From contig JAOPZG010000322.1 of assembly GCA_025964215.1 (NCBI GenBank), positions 1-12,613 of the forward strand: a stretch of 12,613 nucleotides of DNA, read 5' to 3'. Position 1 is the first letter of the stretch. Each line of letters begins with the position of its first letter. Of the stretch, positions 1 to 7,981 are shown piece after piece. Under the pieces are notes generated by a model. That model ran no database searches. It was not told the origin of the DNA and saw only the letters and a list, made by a program, of their open reading frames with translations. Source of the stretch: Conexibacter sp. (GTDB lineage: Bacteria; Actinomycetota; Thermoleophilia; Solirubrobacterales; Solirubrobacteraceae). The translations under genes were made by a program, and so were the position numbers.

Positions 1-3000
1 GGCCGCGCCGGTCCCGCGCCGCGACCCGAAGCGCGTGCCGGCGCGCCCCGATCGTCGCCCGCCGCCCATCGACGCCTTCTGCGCCCGGGCCAGCGTCAGC
101 CGCGGCGCGCGCAGGGGCGCGAACGCGTCGTTGGTCACCTCGCCGGCCCAGACGAGATCCCAGAGCGCCTCCTGGACCTGCTCGGGCGCGAGCGGGATCT
201 CTGCGAGGAAGTCGGTGAAGAAGCACGGCGACTGCGCGAGGCGGTCGCGCAGCAGGTCGTGCTCGGGCAGCGCCGGCCGGTCGATGCCGCCGCGGACCGA
301 CGGCGGGCCGAGCGCCTCCGCGTCCTCGCGGAAGTACAAGGCGACGCGCCCGGAGTTCCGGCCCAGCGCGCCCGCGCCGACCCAGACGACCTCGCCCGAC
401 GCGCAGAGCTGGTCGAGCCACACCGGCGAGTACGCGCCCGCGCGCCGCGGCAGCACGTCGCGCTCCCAGACGTCCGCCGGCAGGGCCAGGCCCTGCAAGG
501 GCACCAACATCTCGCGCAGGCGGTCGATCCCCGCGCCGGCGGCCGGATGGCGATCGACGCCCTGCCACGAGGGCAGGAACGCGGCCAGCGCCCGCTGGTC
601 GGTCGCCTCGATCTCCTTGCGCAGCACGGCCAGCGACGCGCGCCGGATCCGCCGCAGCACCTCGGGGTCGCACCACTCGCGCTCGGTGCCGCCGGGGCGC
701 AGCTCGCCCCGGATGAGGTCGCCCGCGCCCTCCAACGCGGCCAGGGCAGAAGACGGATCCACGCCCCAGCGCTCGCGCAGGTCCGCCGTCGTGAACGGCC
801 CGTGCGTCCGCGCGTAGCGCGCGACGAGCCGCTCGGTCGGCCGCTCGACCGACTCCAGGAACGCGGCCGGCAGCCCGCCCGGCGGGGCGGTCCCGAAGGC
901 GTCGCGGTAGAGCCCGGCGTCGTCGGCCGCGACCCAGCGCTCCTCGCCGCCGATCCGCAGCCGCACCGCGCGGCGCTCGTCGACCAAGGCCTCCAACATG
1001 GCGTCGCCGTCGAGGTCGGCCAGGACGCGCGCCCGGACCTCCGCGCGCGAGAGGTCGCCGACGCGGCGCAGCACGTCGGCCAGCCCGTCGCGATCGGTCG
1101 CCTGCGTGCGGACCGAGCGGTGCTGGAGATCCGCCTCGACCTGATCGAGCGCGTCGGCGTCGATGAGGTCGCGCAGCTCCTCCTGGCCGAGCAGCTCGCG
1201 CAGCAGGTCGCGGTCGAGCGACAGGGCGGCGGCGCGGCGCTCCGCGTTGGGCGTGTCGCCCTCGTACATGTAGGTCGCGACGTAGTCGAACAACAACGAC
1301 GAGGCGAACGGCGAGGCGGTGCGGGTCTCGACCTCGACCAGCGAGAGGTCGCGCGAGTGCAGCCCCTGGAGCAGCTCGATCAGCCCCGGGACGTCGAGGA
1401 CGTCCCGCAGGCATTCACGGTAGGTCTCCAAGATAATGGGGAAGTCGCTGTACTGCTTGGCGACCTCGAGCAGCGACTGGGCCTTGAGCCGCTGCTGCCA
1501 CAGCGGCGTGCGCTTGCCGGGGTAGGCGCGCGGGATCAGCAGCGCGCGGCCGGCGTTCTCGCGGAAGCGCGCGCCGAACAGGGCGGAGGACCCGAGCTCC
1601 GCGACAACTTGATCCTCCACGTCCTCGGGGTCGAGCATCACGAGGTCGGCGCCGGGCGGCTCGTCGGCGTCGGGGAGGTGGACGATGATGCCGTCGTCGG
1701 ACCAGATCGCGTCGGACTCCAGGCCGGCCTCGTCGCGGATCTTCGCGCTCAGCGCCAGCGCCCAGGCGGCGTGGACCCGGCCACCGAACGGCGAGAGCAC
1801 GCACAGCCGCCAGTCGCCGATCTCGTCGCGGAAGCGCTCGACGACGATCGTGCGGTCGCTCGGGATGACGCGCGTGGCCTCCTGCTGCTCGCGCAGGAAG
1901 TCCAGGAGGTTGCGGGCGGCGAGCGGGTCGAGGTCGTAGTCGGCCTCCAGCAGCTCCGCGGTCTGGTCGACGGCCCAGCGGCTGAACGCGCCGATCTCGC
2001 GCCCGAGCTCCTTCGGGCGGCCGACCGAGTCGCCCTTCCAGAACGGGACGGCGCCCGGGACGCCCGGCGCGGGCGTGACGACGACGCGGTCGCGCTGGAT
2101 CTCCTCGATCCGCCACGACGACGCGCCGAGCAGGAAGACCTGGCCGGGCCGCGCCTCGTAGACCATCTCCTCGTCGAGCTCGCCGACGCGGCGCCCGTCG
2201 GGCAGGACGACGGCGTAGAGCCCGCGGTCCGGGATCGTCCCCGCGTTGGTCACCGCGAGCTGGCGCGCGCCCTTGCGCGGGCGGATCGTCCCGGCGACGC
2301 GGTCCCAGACGATGCGCGGGCGCAGCTCGCCGAACTCCTGCGAGGGGTAGCGCCCGTCGAGCATGTCGAGGACGTTCTCGAGCAGCTCGCGCGAGAGCTC
2401 CGCGTAGGTGTAGGTCTTGGTGACCAGGGCGTACAGCTCGTCGACCAGGACCGGCGTCGAGTCCGCGTCGGCGTCGACCCCGGCGGCGATCGCGACGATC
2501 TGCTGGCAGAGGACGTCGAGCGGGTTGCGCGGGACGACCGTCGGCTCGATCTTGCCCTCGCGCATGAGCTTGACGACGACCGCGCACTCCAGGAGGTCGG
2601 CGCGGAACTTCGGGAAGATCCGGCCCTTGGACGTGTCGCCGACGGAGTGGCCGGCGCGGCCGATCCGCTGCAGGCCACGCGAGACCGACTTGGGGGACTC
2701 GACCTGCAACACCAGGTCGACGGCGCCCATGTCGATGCCGAGCTCCAGCGAGGAGGTCGCCACGAGGCACGGGAGGTGCCCGCCCTTGAGCTGCTCCTCG
2801 ATGACCAGCCGCTCCTCGCGGGCCAGGGAGCCGTGGTGCGCGCGGGCGATCTCGACGACGGGCCGGCCCGCCTCCTCGTCCTGCTTGGCGGCGAGCTCGT
2901 TGAGGCGCAGCGCGAGGCGCTCGGCGCCCCGGCGCGCGTTGACGAAGACGATGGTCGAGCGGTGCTCGCGCACGAGCTCCAGGATCTGCGGGTACATCGC

Positions 3001-3792
3001 CGGCCAGATCGACTTGCGCGTGGCTTCGCTGCCGCCGGGCGTCGGGTCCAGCGGGTCGAGCGGCGCGGACCCCTGGTCCGGCTCCTTCATCGACTCGACC
3101 GGCACCTGGATCTGGAGGTCGAGCGGCTTGCGCACGCCGGCGTCCACGATCCGGCAGGTGCGCTGCGGGCCGACCATGAAGCGGCCGACCTCCTCCAGCG
3201 GGTTCTGCGTGGCGCTGAGGCCGATGCGCTGCGGGTCGCGGCCGTGCTCGGCCTGGACGAGGGCGCTCAGCCGCTCGAGCGTCAGCGCGAGGTGCGCGCC
3301 GCGCTTGGTCGCGGCGACCGCGTGGATCTCGTCGATGATGACGGCCTCGACGTCGCGCAAGACGTCGCGCGCCTGCGAGGTCAACATGAGGTACAACGAC
3401 TCGGGCGTCGTGATGAGGACGTCGGGCGGCGTGCGGCGCATCGCCGCGCGCTCCTTCTGCGGCGTGTCGCCGGTCCGGATCCCGACGGTGATGTCGGCGC
3501 CGATCCCGATCAGCGGCGCCTGGAGGTTGCGCTCGACGTCGTAGCTCAGCGCCTTCAGCGGCGAGACGTAGACGACGCGGATCCCGGTGCCGTCCTCGCG
3601 CGGCGTGGTCGCGAGGCGGTCGAGCGACCAGAGGAACGCGGCGAGCGTCTTGCCGCTGCCGGTCGGCGCGCTGATGAGCGTGTGCTCGCCGGTGGCGATC
3701 GCCGGCCAGGCCTGCTCCTGCACGGCCGTCGGCTCCGCGAAGGCGCGGCCGAACCACTCCTGCGTCCGGGGGCTGAAGGTCGAGAGCGGCAC
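1..3792 (-). CDS. lhr: Lhr-type ATP-dependent DEAD/DEAH-box helicase, 3' end beyond the window
   Basis: Superfamily 2 helicase of the large Lhr family, a 3'-5' ATP-dependent nucleic-acid translocase linked to DNA repair. About 1264 residues are visible and the frame is still open at position 1; full-length bacterial Lhr is around 1500 residues, so the end of the C-terminal region is missing. Visible motifs: Walker A APTGSGKT (residues 42-49), TTPESLY (128-134), Walker B DEIH (154-157), SATQNP (motif III), and QRIGRAGH (motif VI). The sequence ends in a Gly/Arg-rich linker (GGGRRSGRAGTRFGSRR), as seen before the last part of Lhr. The start is GTG at 3792, because an in-frame TGA lies only two codons upstream and no other start fits; no clear ribosome binding site is seen. 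It follows the phosphodiesterase gene by 36 nt and is probably the last visible member of the tetR-udg-gdpd-lhr run. Long open frames on the other strand here are shadows of this gene. Confidence 0.93.
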   Translation of the reverse strand, partial: MPLSTFSPRTQEWFGRAFAEPTAVQEQAWPAIATGEHTLISAPTGSGKTLAAFLWSLDRLATTPREDGTGIRVVYVSPLKALSYDVERNLQAPLIGIGADITVGIRTGDTPQKERAAMRRTPPDVLITTPESLYLMLTSQARDVLRDVEAVIIDEIHAVAATKRGAHLALTLERLSALVQAEHGRDPQRIGLSATQNPLEEVGRFMVGPQRTCRIVDAGVRKPLDLQIQVPVESMKEPDQGSAPLDPLDPTPGGSEATRKSIWPAMYPQILELVREHRSTIVFVNARRGAERLALRLNELAAKQDEEAGRPVVEIARAHHGSLAREERLVIEEQLKGGHLPCLVATSSLELGIDMGAVDLVLQVESPKSVSRGLQRIGRAGHSVGDTSKGRIFPKFRADLLECAVVVKLMREGKIEPTVVPRNPLDVLCQQIVAIAAGVDADADSTPVLVDELYALVTKTYTYAELSRELLENVLDMLDGRYPSQEFGELRPRIVWDRVAGTIRPRKGARQLAVTNAGTIPDRGLYAVVLPDGRRVGELDEEMVYEARPGQVFLLGASSWRIEEIQRDRVVVTPAPGVPGAVPFWKGDSVGRPKELGREIGAFSRWAVDQTAELLEADYDLDPLAARNLLDFLREQQEATRVIPSDRTIVVERFRDEIGDWRLCVLSPFGGRVHAAWALALSAKIRDEAGLESDAIWSDDGIIVHLPDADEPPGADLVMLDPEDVEDQVVAELGSSALFGARFRENAGRALLIPRAYPGKRTPLWQQRLKAQSLLEVAKQYSDFPIILETYRECLRDVLDVPGLIELLQGLHSRDLSLVEVETRTASPFASSLLFDYVATYMYEGDTPNAERRAAALSLDRDLLRELLGQEELRDLIDADALDQVEADLQHRSVRTQATDRDGLADVLRRVGDLSRAEVRARVLADLDGDAMLEALVDERRAVRLRIGGEERWVAADDAGLYRDAFGTAPPGGLPAAFLESVERPTERLVARYARTHGPFTTADLRERWGVDPSSALAALEGAGDLIRGELRPGGTEREWCDPEVLRRIRRASLAVLRKEIEATDQRALAAFLPSWQGVDRHPAAGAGIDRLREMLVPLQGLALPADVWERDVLPRRAGAYSPVWLDQLCASGEVVWVGAGALGRNSGRVALYFREDAEALGPPSVRGGIDRPALPEHDLLRDRLAQSPCFFTDFLAEIPLAPEQVQEALWDLVWAGEVTNDAFAPLRAPRLTLARAQKASMGGGRRSGRAGTRFGSRRGTGAA

Positions 3793-3828
3793 CGTCGATC
3801 AGGGTACGAGGTGCGCGCCCCGGGCCGA

Positions 3829-4515
3829 TCAGGCGTCGCGGAGCGCGAGCGCCTTGGCCGGCACGTCGGTGATGACCGCCTCGACGCGCGGGTCGACGAG
3901 GAAGCGGCGCAGCTGGACCTCGTCGTTGACGGTCCAGACGAAGACGGGGAGGCCGGCCTCGGCGGTGCGGCGCAGCGCGCCGAGCGAGGCGAGGGCGTAG
4001 TGCATCGCGACGAGGTCGGCGCCGCAGGCGCGCGCCCGCGGGACCGGCGAGAGCTCCGAGAGGCGCGTCTTGACGACCTGGCGCGTGCGGCCGACGCCGA
4101 CGAGCAGACCGGCGCGCAGGCCGGGCGGCGCGGTCTGCTTGACCTCGGTGACGACGTCGTCGAGGAACGAGGTGATCACGACGTCCGGCGTCCCGTCGAG
4201 CGCCGCCAGGACCCGCGCGACGTAGCCGTCCTCCTTGAGCTCGACGTCGAGCCCGATCCGGCCGCGCGCGAGGTCGACGATCTCCGCCAGCAGCGGCGGG
4301 AGGTGGCCGAGGGCGCTGCCGATCTCCGCGCGGGTCAGCGCGCCGACCGCGCGGCCGCCGACGGCGGAGTCGTGGAACGCGATCAGCTGGTCGTCGCGCG
4401 TGCGGCGGACGTCGAACTCGATCAGGTCGCTGCCGAGCGCGATCGCCTGCTCGAAGGCGTCGAGGCTGTTGTCGACGGCCTCGGCCGACGCGCCGCGGTG
4501 GGCGACGACGAGCAC
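3829..4515 (-). CDS. Glycerophosphodiester phosphodiesterase (GDPD family), cytosolic
   Basis: A 228-residue TIM-barrel phosphodiesterase that should split glycerophosphodiesters into glycerol-3-phosphate and an alcohol. From GTG at 4515 the protein begins VLVVAHRGAS. The catalytic histidines are H6 (HRG) and H48 (FHD). E33 and D35 (IEFDV) and E92 (DVELK) fit the metal ligands. The spacing from H6 to E33, D35 and H48 (27, 29, 42 residues) is that of characterised family members. The usual PENT segment is altered to VDNS. There is no signal peptide or membrane segment, so it should act in the cytosol, perhaps on lipid-turnover products. GTG 4515 is preferred because it lies 7 nt after the glycosylase stop and places the HRG strand at the very N-terminus, as is normal; the frame continues upstream only as a shadow of the glycosylase gene. 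Short spacing on both sides puts it in one transcript with its neighbours. Confidence 0.88.
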   Translation of the reverse strand: MLVVAHRGASAEAVDNSLDAFEQAIALGSDLIEFDVRRTRDDQLIAFHDSAVGGRAVGALTRAEIGSALGHLPPLLAEIVDLARGRIGLDVELKEDGYVARVLAALDGTPDVVITSFLDDVVTEVKQTAPPGLRAGLLVGVGRTRQVVKTRLSELSPVPRARACGADLVAMHYALASLGALRRTAEAGLPVFVWTVNDEVQLRRFLVDPRVEAVITDVPAKALALRDA

Positions 4516-4522
4516 GGCGCGC

Positions 4523-5215
4523 TCAGCCCGCGATCTCGCGCGCGGTGCGCAGGACGTCGTCGAGCATGTCCTCGGTGAGGACGCCGGTGAACGTGTTCTG
4601 CTGCGAGGGGTGGTAGGTGCCGAGCAGGGCCCAGCCGGAGTTCTCGTCGTCGTACCAGAGCGCGCCGTGGCCGAACTTCGGGCGCGGCCGCGGCGGCGGG
4701 TGGCCGAGCGCGGCGCGCAGGCGCAGCGCGCCGTCCCAGGCGAACGCGCCGAGGCAGACGACGACGCGGACGTCGCTGACGTGGTCGAGCTCCGCAACCG
4801 TCCACGGCAGGCACGCGTCGCGCTCGGCCGGCGTCGGCTTGTTGGCCGGCGGCGCGCAGCGCACGGCGGCGGTGATCCACGCGCCGGTGAGCGCGAGGCC
4901 GTCGTCGCGGGAGACCGACGTCGGCTGGTTCGCGAAGCCCGTGCGGTGCAGCGCCGCGAAGAGGAAGTCGCCGCTGCGGTCGCCGGTGAAGACGCGGCCG
5001 GTGCGGTTCGCGCCGTGCGCGGCGGGGGCGAGGCCGAGGATCAGGACGCGCGCGTCCGGGTCGCCGAAGCCGGGGATCGGCCGGCCCCAGTAGTCATCGT
5101 CCTTGAAGGCGGCGCGCTTCTCGCGCGCGACCTCCTCCCGCCACGCGACGAGCCGCGGGCAGCGGCGGCACGCCGTGACCTCCGCCTCGAGCGCGGCGAG
5201 GCCCGGATCGCTCAT
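4523..5215 (-). CDS. Family 5 uracil-DNA glycosylase with Fe-S cluster (UdgB type)
   Basis: A 230-residue base-excision enzyme that removes uracil, and in this family often hypoxanthine or other deaminated bases, from DNA. Diagnostic motifs are [14 protein letters not shown] (residues 61-74), the family 5 version of the active-site loop with no polar catalytic residue in the usual place, and [10 protein letters not shown] (202-211), the DNA-gripping loop. Four cysteines (C16, C19, C120, C135) fit the [4Fe-4S] cluster of family 4 and 5 enzymes. The length fits the family. The ATG at 5215 overlaps the tetR stop as ATGA, so translation is coupled to the regulator upstream. The open frame continues upstream of this ATG, but only as a shadow of tetR. 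The same strand carries lhr downstream, so two DNA-repair functions share the run. Confidence 0.93.
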   Translation of the reverse strand: MSDPGLAALEAEVTACRRCPRLVAWREEVAREKRAAFKDDDYWGRPIPGFGDPDARVLILGLAPAAHGANRTGRVFTGDRSGDFLFAALHRTGFANQPTSVSRDDGLALTGAWITAAVRCAPPANKPTPAERDACLPWTVAELDHVSDVRVVVCLGAFAWDGALRLRAALGHPPPRPRPKFGHGALWYDDENSGWALLGTYHPSQQNTFTGVLTEDMLDDVLRTAREIAG

Positions 5216-5871
5216 GCGGCCTGCTGCAGGATCCCCAGCATGAGCCGCTCGATGACCGGCTCCAGCTCGCGGATGTCGCTGGGGTTGCGCGTGCGGAGCT
5301 GGCGCGAGGCGAGCTCGACGATCGCGCCGACGCAGGCGAACGCGTCGTCGCGCGAGGCGAAGCGCGGCGCGCCGTACTTGGGGGCGATGCGCTCGTTGTC
5401 GCGGTGGATCGCGTCGGCGAAGGCGTCGAGGATCGCGTCGCGGCGCTCGGTCGCGCGCGGGCCGGCGCCGATGATCTCGACCAGCAGCGTCTGCGCCGCG
5501 TCCGGCCACTCGGCGAGCGTGCGCAGGAACGCGCGCGTGCCGCCGGCGAGGTGCTCCGGGTAGGTCGCGCTCTCCTGCTCGGAGGCGAGCGCCATCTGCC
5601 GCATGACCTCGGTGGCGGCCTCGTCGAAGAGCGCGAGGATCGCCTCCTCCTTGTTGGCGAAGTGCTCGTAGAACGTCGCCTTCGACATCCCGGCCTCGCG
5701 GCTGATCGCCTCGGCGGTGGCGTCGGCGAAGCCGCGCTTGGCGAAGACGGTGGCGGCCGCCTCGAAGAGCCGGCGGCGCTGGACGGTCAGGCGCACCTCC
5801 AGCGGCGGGGCGTGGCGCCCGCGCGGGACGACGGTCGGGGCGGTGCTGCGGGCGGGGTCGGAGTCGGCCAT
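5212..5871 (-). CDS. TetR/AcrR-family transcriptional regulator
   Basis: A 219-residue one-component regulator. After a disordered, basic N-terminal tail of about 30 residues comes a typical TetR DNA-binding domain (roughly residues 30-78), with the helix-turn-helix at about 52-71, including [17 protein letters not shown] and then ANKEEAI. The remainder is a helical ligand-binding/dimer domain with no recognisable ligand signature. The start is ATG at 5871; its stop overlaps the glycosylase ATG (ATGA). It diverges from a lipoprotein gene across a 32-nt spacer containing an inverted repeat, so self-regulation and control of the lipoprotein are likely (inference from layout). Whether it also sets the level of the downstream repair genes follows only from its place as first gene of the run. 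Confidence 0.92.
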   Translation of the reverse strand: MADSDPARSTAPTVVPRGRHAPPLEVRLTVQRRRLFEAAATVFAKRGFADATAEAISREAGMSKATFYEHFANKEEAILALFDEAATEVMRQMALASEQESATYPEHLAGGTRAFLRTLAEWPDAAQTLLVEIIGAGPRATERRDAILDAFADAIHRDNERIAPKYGAPRFASRDDAFACVGAIVELASRQLRTRNPSDIRELEPVIERLMLGILQQAA

Positions 5872-5880
5872 TCAAGGACA

Positions 5881-5896
5881 GATCCTAGATAGGCTC
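5881..5896. promoter_or_regulatory. Inverted repeat in the divergent tetR/lipoprotein spacer: candidate operator or paired -10 elements
   Basis: GATCCTAGATAGGCTC is an imperfect dyad (6 of 7 arm positions match around a 2-nt centre) lying centrally in the 32-nt spacer. It can be a TetR operator. Its arms also read as two back-to-back -10 hexamers: TAGGAT on the minus strand (5887-5882), 10 nt before tetR, and TAGGCT on the plus strand (5890-5895), 8 nt before the lipoprotein ATG. No good -35 is seen for either. Both readings could be true at once. Confidence 0.4.
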
Positions 5897-5903
5897 CAGG
5901 CCG

Positions 5904-6329
5904 ATGGCCGCCCCCACCCGACTTCTCGCGCTGCTCGTCGCGCTTCCGCTCGCCCTCAGCGCGTGCGGCCAGACCTCCAAGGACTCCGCCGGCGACTTCC
6001 AGGGCGACCAGAAGAACGTGGCCCAGGCGGTCGAGGACCTCCAGTCCGCCAGCCGCAAGCACGACGGCAAGAAGATCTGCGCCGACCTGCTCGCGCCGGC
6101 GCTCGTGGCCAAGATCAAGACGGCGTCGGCGGGCGCCTGCGACAAGGTCGTCAAGGACGCGCTCGACGACGCCGACTCCTACGAGCTGCAGGTCCAGAAG
6201 GTCACGATCTCGGGCACGACCGCGAACGCCGTGGTCAAGTCCGAGGGCGGCGACAAGGACCGCATCGACACGCTGCAGCTGCTGAAGGTCGGCCGCGCGT
6301 GGAAGATCGCGACGCTCGGCGCGTCGTAG
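5904..6329 (+). CDS. Small secreted lipoprotein, NTF2-like fold suspected
   Basis: A 141-residue protein with a lipoprotein signal peptide: basic R6, a hydrophobic run over residues 7-18, then the lipobox LSAC with the lipidated cysteine at C21. The mature part starts with a short polar linker rich in D, G, Q and S. It continues as a helix-then-strand domain whose end (LLKVGRAWKIATLG) resembles the last strands of NTF2-like/SnoaL or Mce-associated domains; this fold call is inference. Two further cysteines (C59, C79) could form a disulfide outside the cell. No catalytic motif is visible and I do not recognise a named family. It is the plus-strand partner of the divergent tetR, 32 nt away, and so is the most direct candidate target of that regulator. 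The next gene starts 72 nt downstream with its own promoter. Confidence 0.8.
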   Translation: MAAPTRLLALLVALPLALSACGQTSKDSAGDFQGDQKNVAQAVEDLQSASRKHDGKKICADLLAPALVAKIKTASAGACDKVVKDALDDADSYELQVQKVTISGTTANAVVKSEGGDKDRIDTLQLLKVGRAWKIATLGAS

Positions 6330-6364
6330 CGCAGCGCCTGGGCCAGCTGGCTCCGTACTGCCGA

Positions 6365-6393
6365 TTGACCGCGCCGGGCGCGGCGCCTAGCGT
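6365..6393 (+). promoter_or_regulatory. Housekeeping-type promoter of the BacA-like gene
   Basis: TTGACC (6365-6370) and TAGCGT (6388-6393) are separated by exactly 17 bp, a good match to a sigma-70-type promoter. The -10 ends 8 nt before the ATG at 6402, so the transcript would start at or within a few bases of the start codon (leaderless or nearly so). The spacer contains a perfect G/C dyad, GCGCCG-GGCG-CGGCGC (6371-6386), which may be chance in such G+C-rich DNA or an operator. Confidence 0.65.
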
Positions 6394-6401
6394 CGAGGGC
6401 G

Positions 6402-6992
6402 ATGCCGATTACCTTCGTCACGCTCGGTCCGGAGGGCACCTGCCACGAGCGCGCGGTCCGCAGCTACGCGCGCTTCCAGGGCATCGAGGACGTCGAGCTC
6501 GACCTGATCACCGACTTCTTCGACGGCCTGGAGCGGATCCGCGGCCGCGAGGACGCGTTCCTCGTGCAGTGCAGCGCGCATCCGAAGGTCCACGAGATCA
6601 CCGAGAAGCGCTGCGACGAGGTCTTCGTGGTCGACACCTTCATCTACCCGACCAAGTCCTTGGCCATCCTGGCGCGCCGCGATCTCGGCGGGCCGCCGCG
6701 CTCGCTCGGGATCGTCGAGGCGACCGAGGGCTACGTCGACCTCTCCGAGTGGGAGGTCAAGGTCCCGCAGATCTCCAAGCCGCTGGCGGCGCAGGCGCTG
6801 CTGCGCGGCGAGTTCGACGCGGCGCTCACGCACTCGGAGTGGCTGGAGAGCCATCCCGACGAGCTCGAGCTCGTCCGCATGATCGGCGAGATCGACACGA
6901 CCTGGGTCGTCTACGGCACCACGCAGCGCTTCGCCGGCGAGGTCATCGGGATCCCCTCGCCGGAGCTCTACGCGCGGCCCGTCGCGGTCTAG
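6402..6992 (+). CDS. BacA-like (prephenate decarboxylase/dehydratase superfamily) protein
   Basis: A 196-residue single-domain protein resembling the prephenate dehydratase catalytic fold, and closer in size and details to the non-aromatizing prephenate decarboxylases (BacA, AerD, SalX type). It opens with TLGPEGTCHERAV (GPEGT at 9-13; BacA has TLGPEGTSSEYAA). Further matches are a VDTFIYPTKSLAILARRDL stretch (77-95) and FDAALTHSEW (138-147; BacA DIALTNEL). Where true dehydratases carry the catalytic TRF motif, this protein has TTW (166-168, in DTTWVVYG), as BacA has MSW. There is no ACT domain and no chorismate mutase. The expected reaction would be decarboxylation of prephenate without forming an aromatic ring, but no partner biosynthetic genes are present, so the true substrate is open. 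It is transcribed alone from a clear promoter, and its stop shares a CTAG with the convergent rmlB stop. Confidence 0.72.
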   Translation: MPITFVTLGPEGTCHERAVRSYARFQGIEDVELDLITDFFDGLERIRGREDAFLVQCSAHPKVHEITEKRCDEVFVVDTFIYPTKSLAILARRDLGGPPRSLGIVEATEGYVDLSEWEVKVPQISKPLAAQALLRGEFDAALTHSEWLESHPDELELVRMIGEIDTTWVVYGTTQRFAGEVIGIPSPELYARPVAV

Positions 6993-7981
6993 CCCAGCGC
7001 GCGCCCGTAGTGGCGCTCGTAGTACTCGCGGAACTCGCCGGAGCGGATCGGCTCCCACCAGGACTTGTTGTCGCGGTACCACGCGACGGTCTTCTCGAGG
7101 CCCTGCTCGAAGCGCACCTGCGCCGACCAGCCGAGCGCGCGGGACTTCTCGCTGCCGAGCGAGTAGCGGCGGTCGTGGCCGGGGCGGTCGGTGATGTACT
7201 CGATCAAGGACTCGTCCTTGCCCGTGTGCTTGAGGATGCCCTTGACGACGTCGATGTTGGTGGCCTCGTCCGGGCCGCCCACGTTGTAGACCTCGCCCGG
7301 CGCGCCGTGGGCCAGGATGTGGGAGATCCCGCGGCCGAAGTCCTCGACGTAGAGCCAGTTGCGCACGTTGAGCCCGTCGCCGTAGACCGGCAGCTTGTCG
7401 TCGTGCAGCGCGTTGAGCACCATCAACGGGATCAGCTTCTCTGGGTACTGGTAGGGCCCGTAGTTGTTGGAGCCGCGGGCGATCACGGTCTCCAGCCCGT
7501 AGGTGTGGAAGTACGACTGCACGAGCAGGTCGCCGCCGGCCTTCGAGGCCGAGTACGGCGAGGACGGCACGATCGGAGACTCCTCCGTGAACGAGCCGAC
7601 CTCGATCGACCCGTACACCTCGTCGGTCGAGATCTGCACGTAGCGGGCGACGCCCTTCTCGCGCGCGGCCTCGAGCAGGACGAGCGAGCCGCGGACGTTC
7701 GTCTCCACGAACGCGTCCGGGCCGCTGATCGAGCGGTCGACGTGCGTCTCGGCGGCGAAGTTCACGATCGCGTCGACGCCGTCGCCGATCGCCTCGGCGA
7801 CCTTCGCGGGATCCTCGATCGCGCCGTGCACGAGCGTGACCCCGAGGCCCTCGAGGTTCTCCGGCCGGCCGGCGTAGGTCAGCGCGTCGAGGACGACGAC
7901 GTCGTCCCCGAAGTCGTTCACGCGCTGGCGGACGAAGTTGGAGCCGATGAACCCGGCACCTCCGCTGACGAGCAGCTTCAC
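6989..7981 (-). CDS. rmlB: dTDP-glucose 4,6-dehydratase
   Basis: A 330-residue extended short-chain dehydrogenase that turns dTDP-glucose into dTDP-4-keto-6-deoxyglucose, the second step of dTDP-rhamnose and related sugar synthesis. It shows the NAD-binding GGAGFIGS (residues 7-14), the active-site TDE (119-121) typical of RmlB, the YSASK catalytic Tyr/Lys (Y143, K147), and the family segments FAAETHVDRSI, ARGSNNYGPYQYPEKLIP and GDGLNVRNWLYVEDF. The length is normal. The start is GTG at 7981, overlapping the rmlD stop as GTGA and preceded by a strong purine-rich ribosome binding site. It is the last gene of the PNPOx-rmlA-rmlD-rmlB operon and ends in a CTAG that is also the stop of the convergent BacA-like gene. 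Confidence 0.96.
   Translation of the reverse strand: MKLLVSGGAGFIGSNFVRQRVNDFGDDVVVLDALTYAGRPENLEGLGVTLVHGAIEDPAKVAEAIGDGVDAIVNFAAETHVDRSISGPDAFVETNVRGSLVLLEAAREKGVARYVQISTDEVYGSIEVGSFTEESPIVPSSPYSASKAGGDLLVQSYFHTYGLETVIARGSNNYGPYQYPEKLIPLMVLNALHDDKLPVYGDGLNVRNWLYVEDFGRGISHILAHGAPGEVYNVGGPDEATNIDVVKGILKHTGKDESLIEYITDRPGHDRRYSLGSEKSRALGWSAQVRFEQGLEKTVAWYRDNKSWWEPIRSGEFREYYERHYGRALG

Noticed and set aside
1415..3757. A 780-codon open frame on the minus strand inside lhr
   Set aside because: It is another frame of the lhr region and Arg/Ala/Pro-rich without motifs; the true frame carries all the helicase motifs.
259..4578. A 1439-codon open frame on the plus strand
   Set aside because: Over most of its length its codons are antiparallel and in register with lhr, so the G/C third bases of that gene become first bases and stops are avoided. 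The protein is low-complexity R/A/D/E/L, has no domain, and runs across several real genes.
6342..6351. 10-bp palindrome GCCAGCTGGC after the lipoprotein stop
   Set aside because: It has no loop for an RNA hairpin and no T-run, and such short G/C dyads are expected by chance here.
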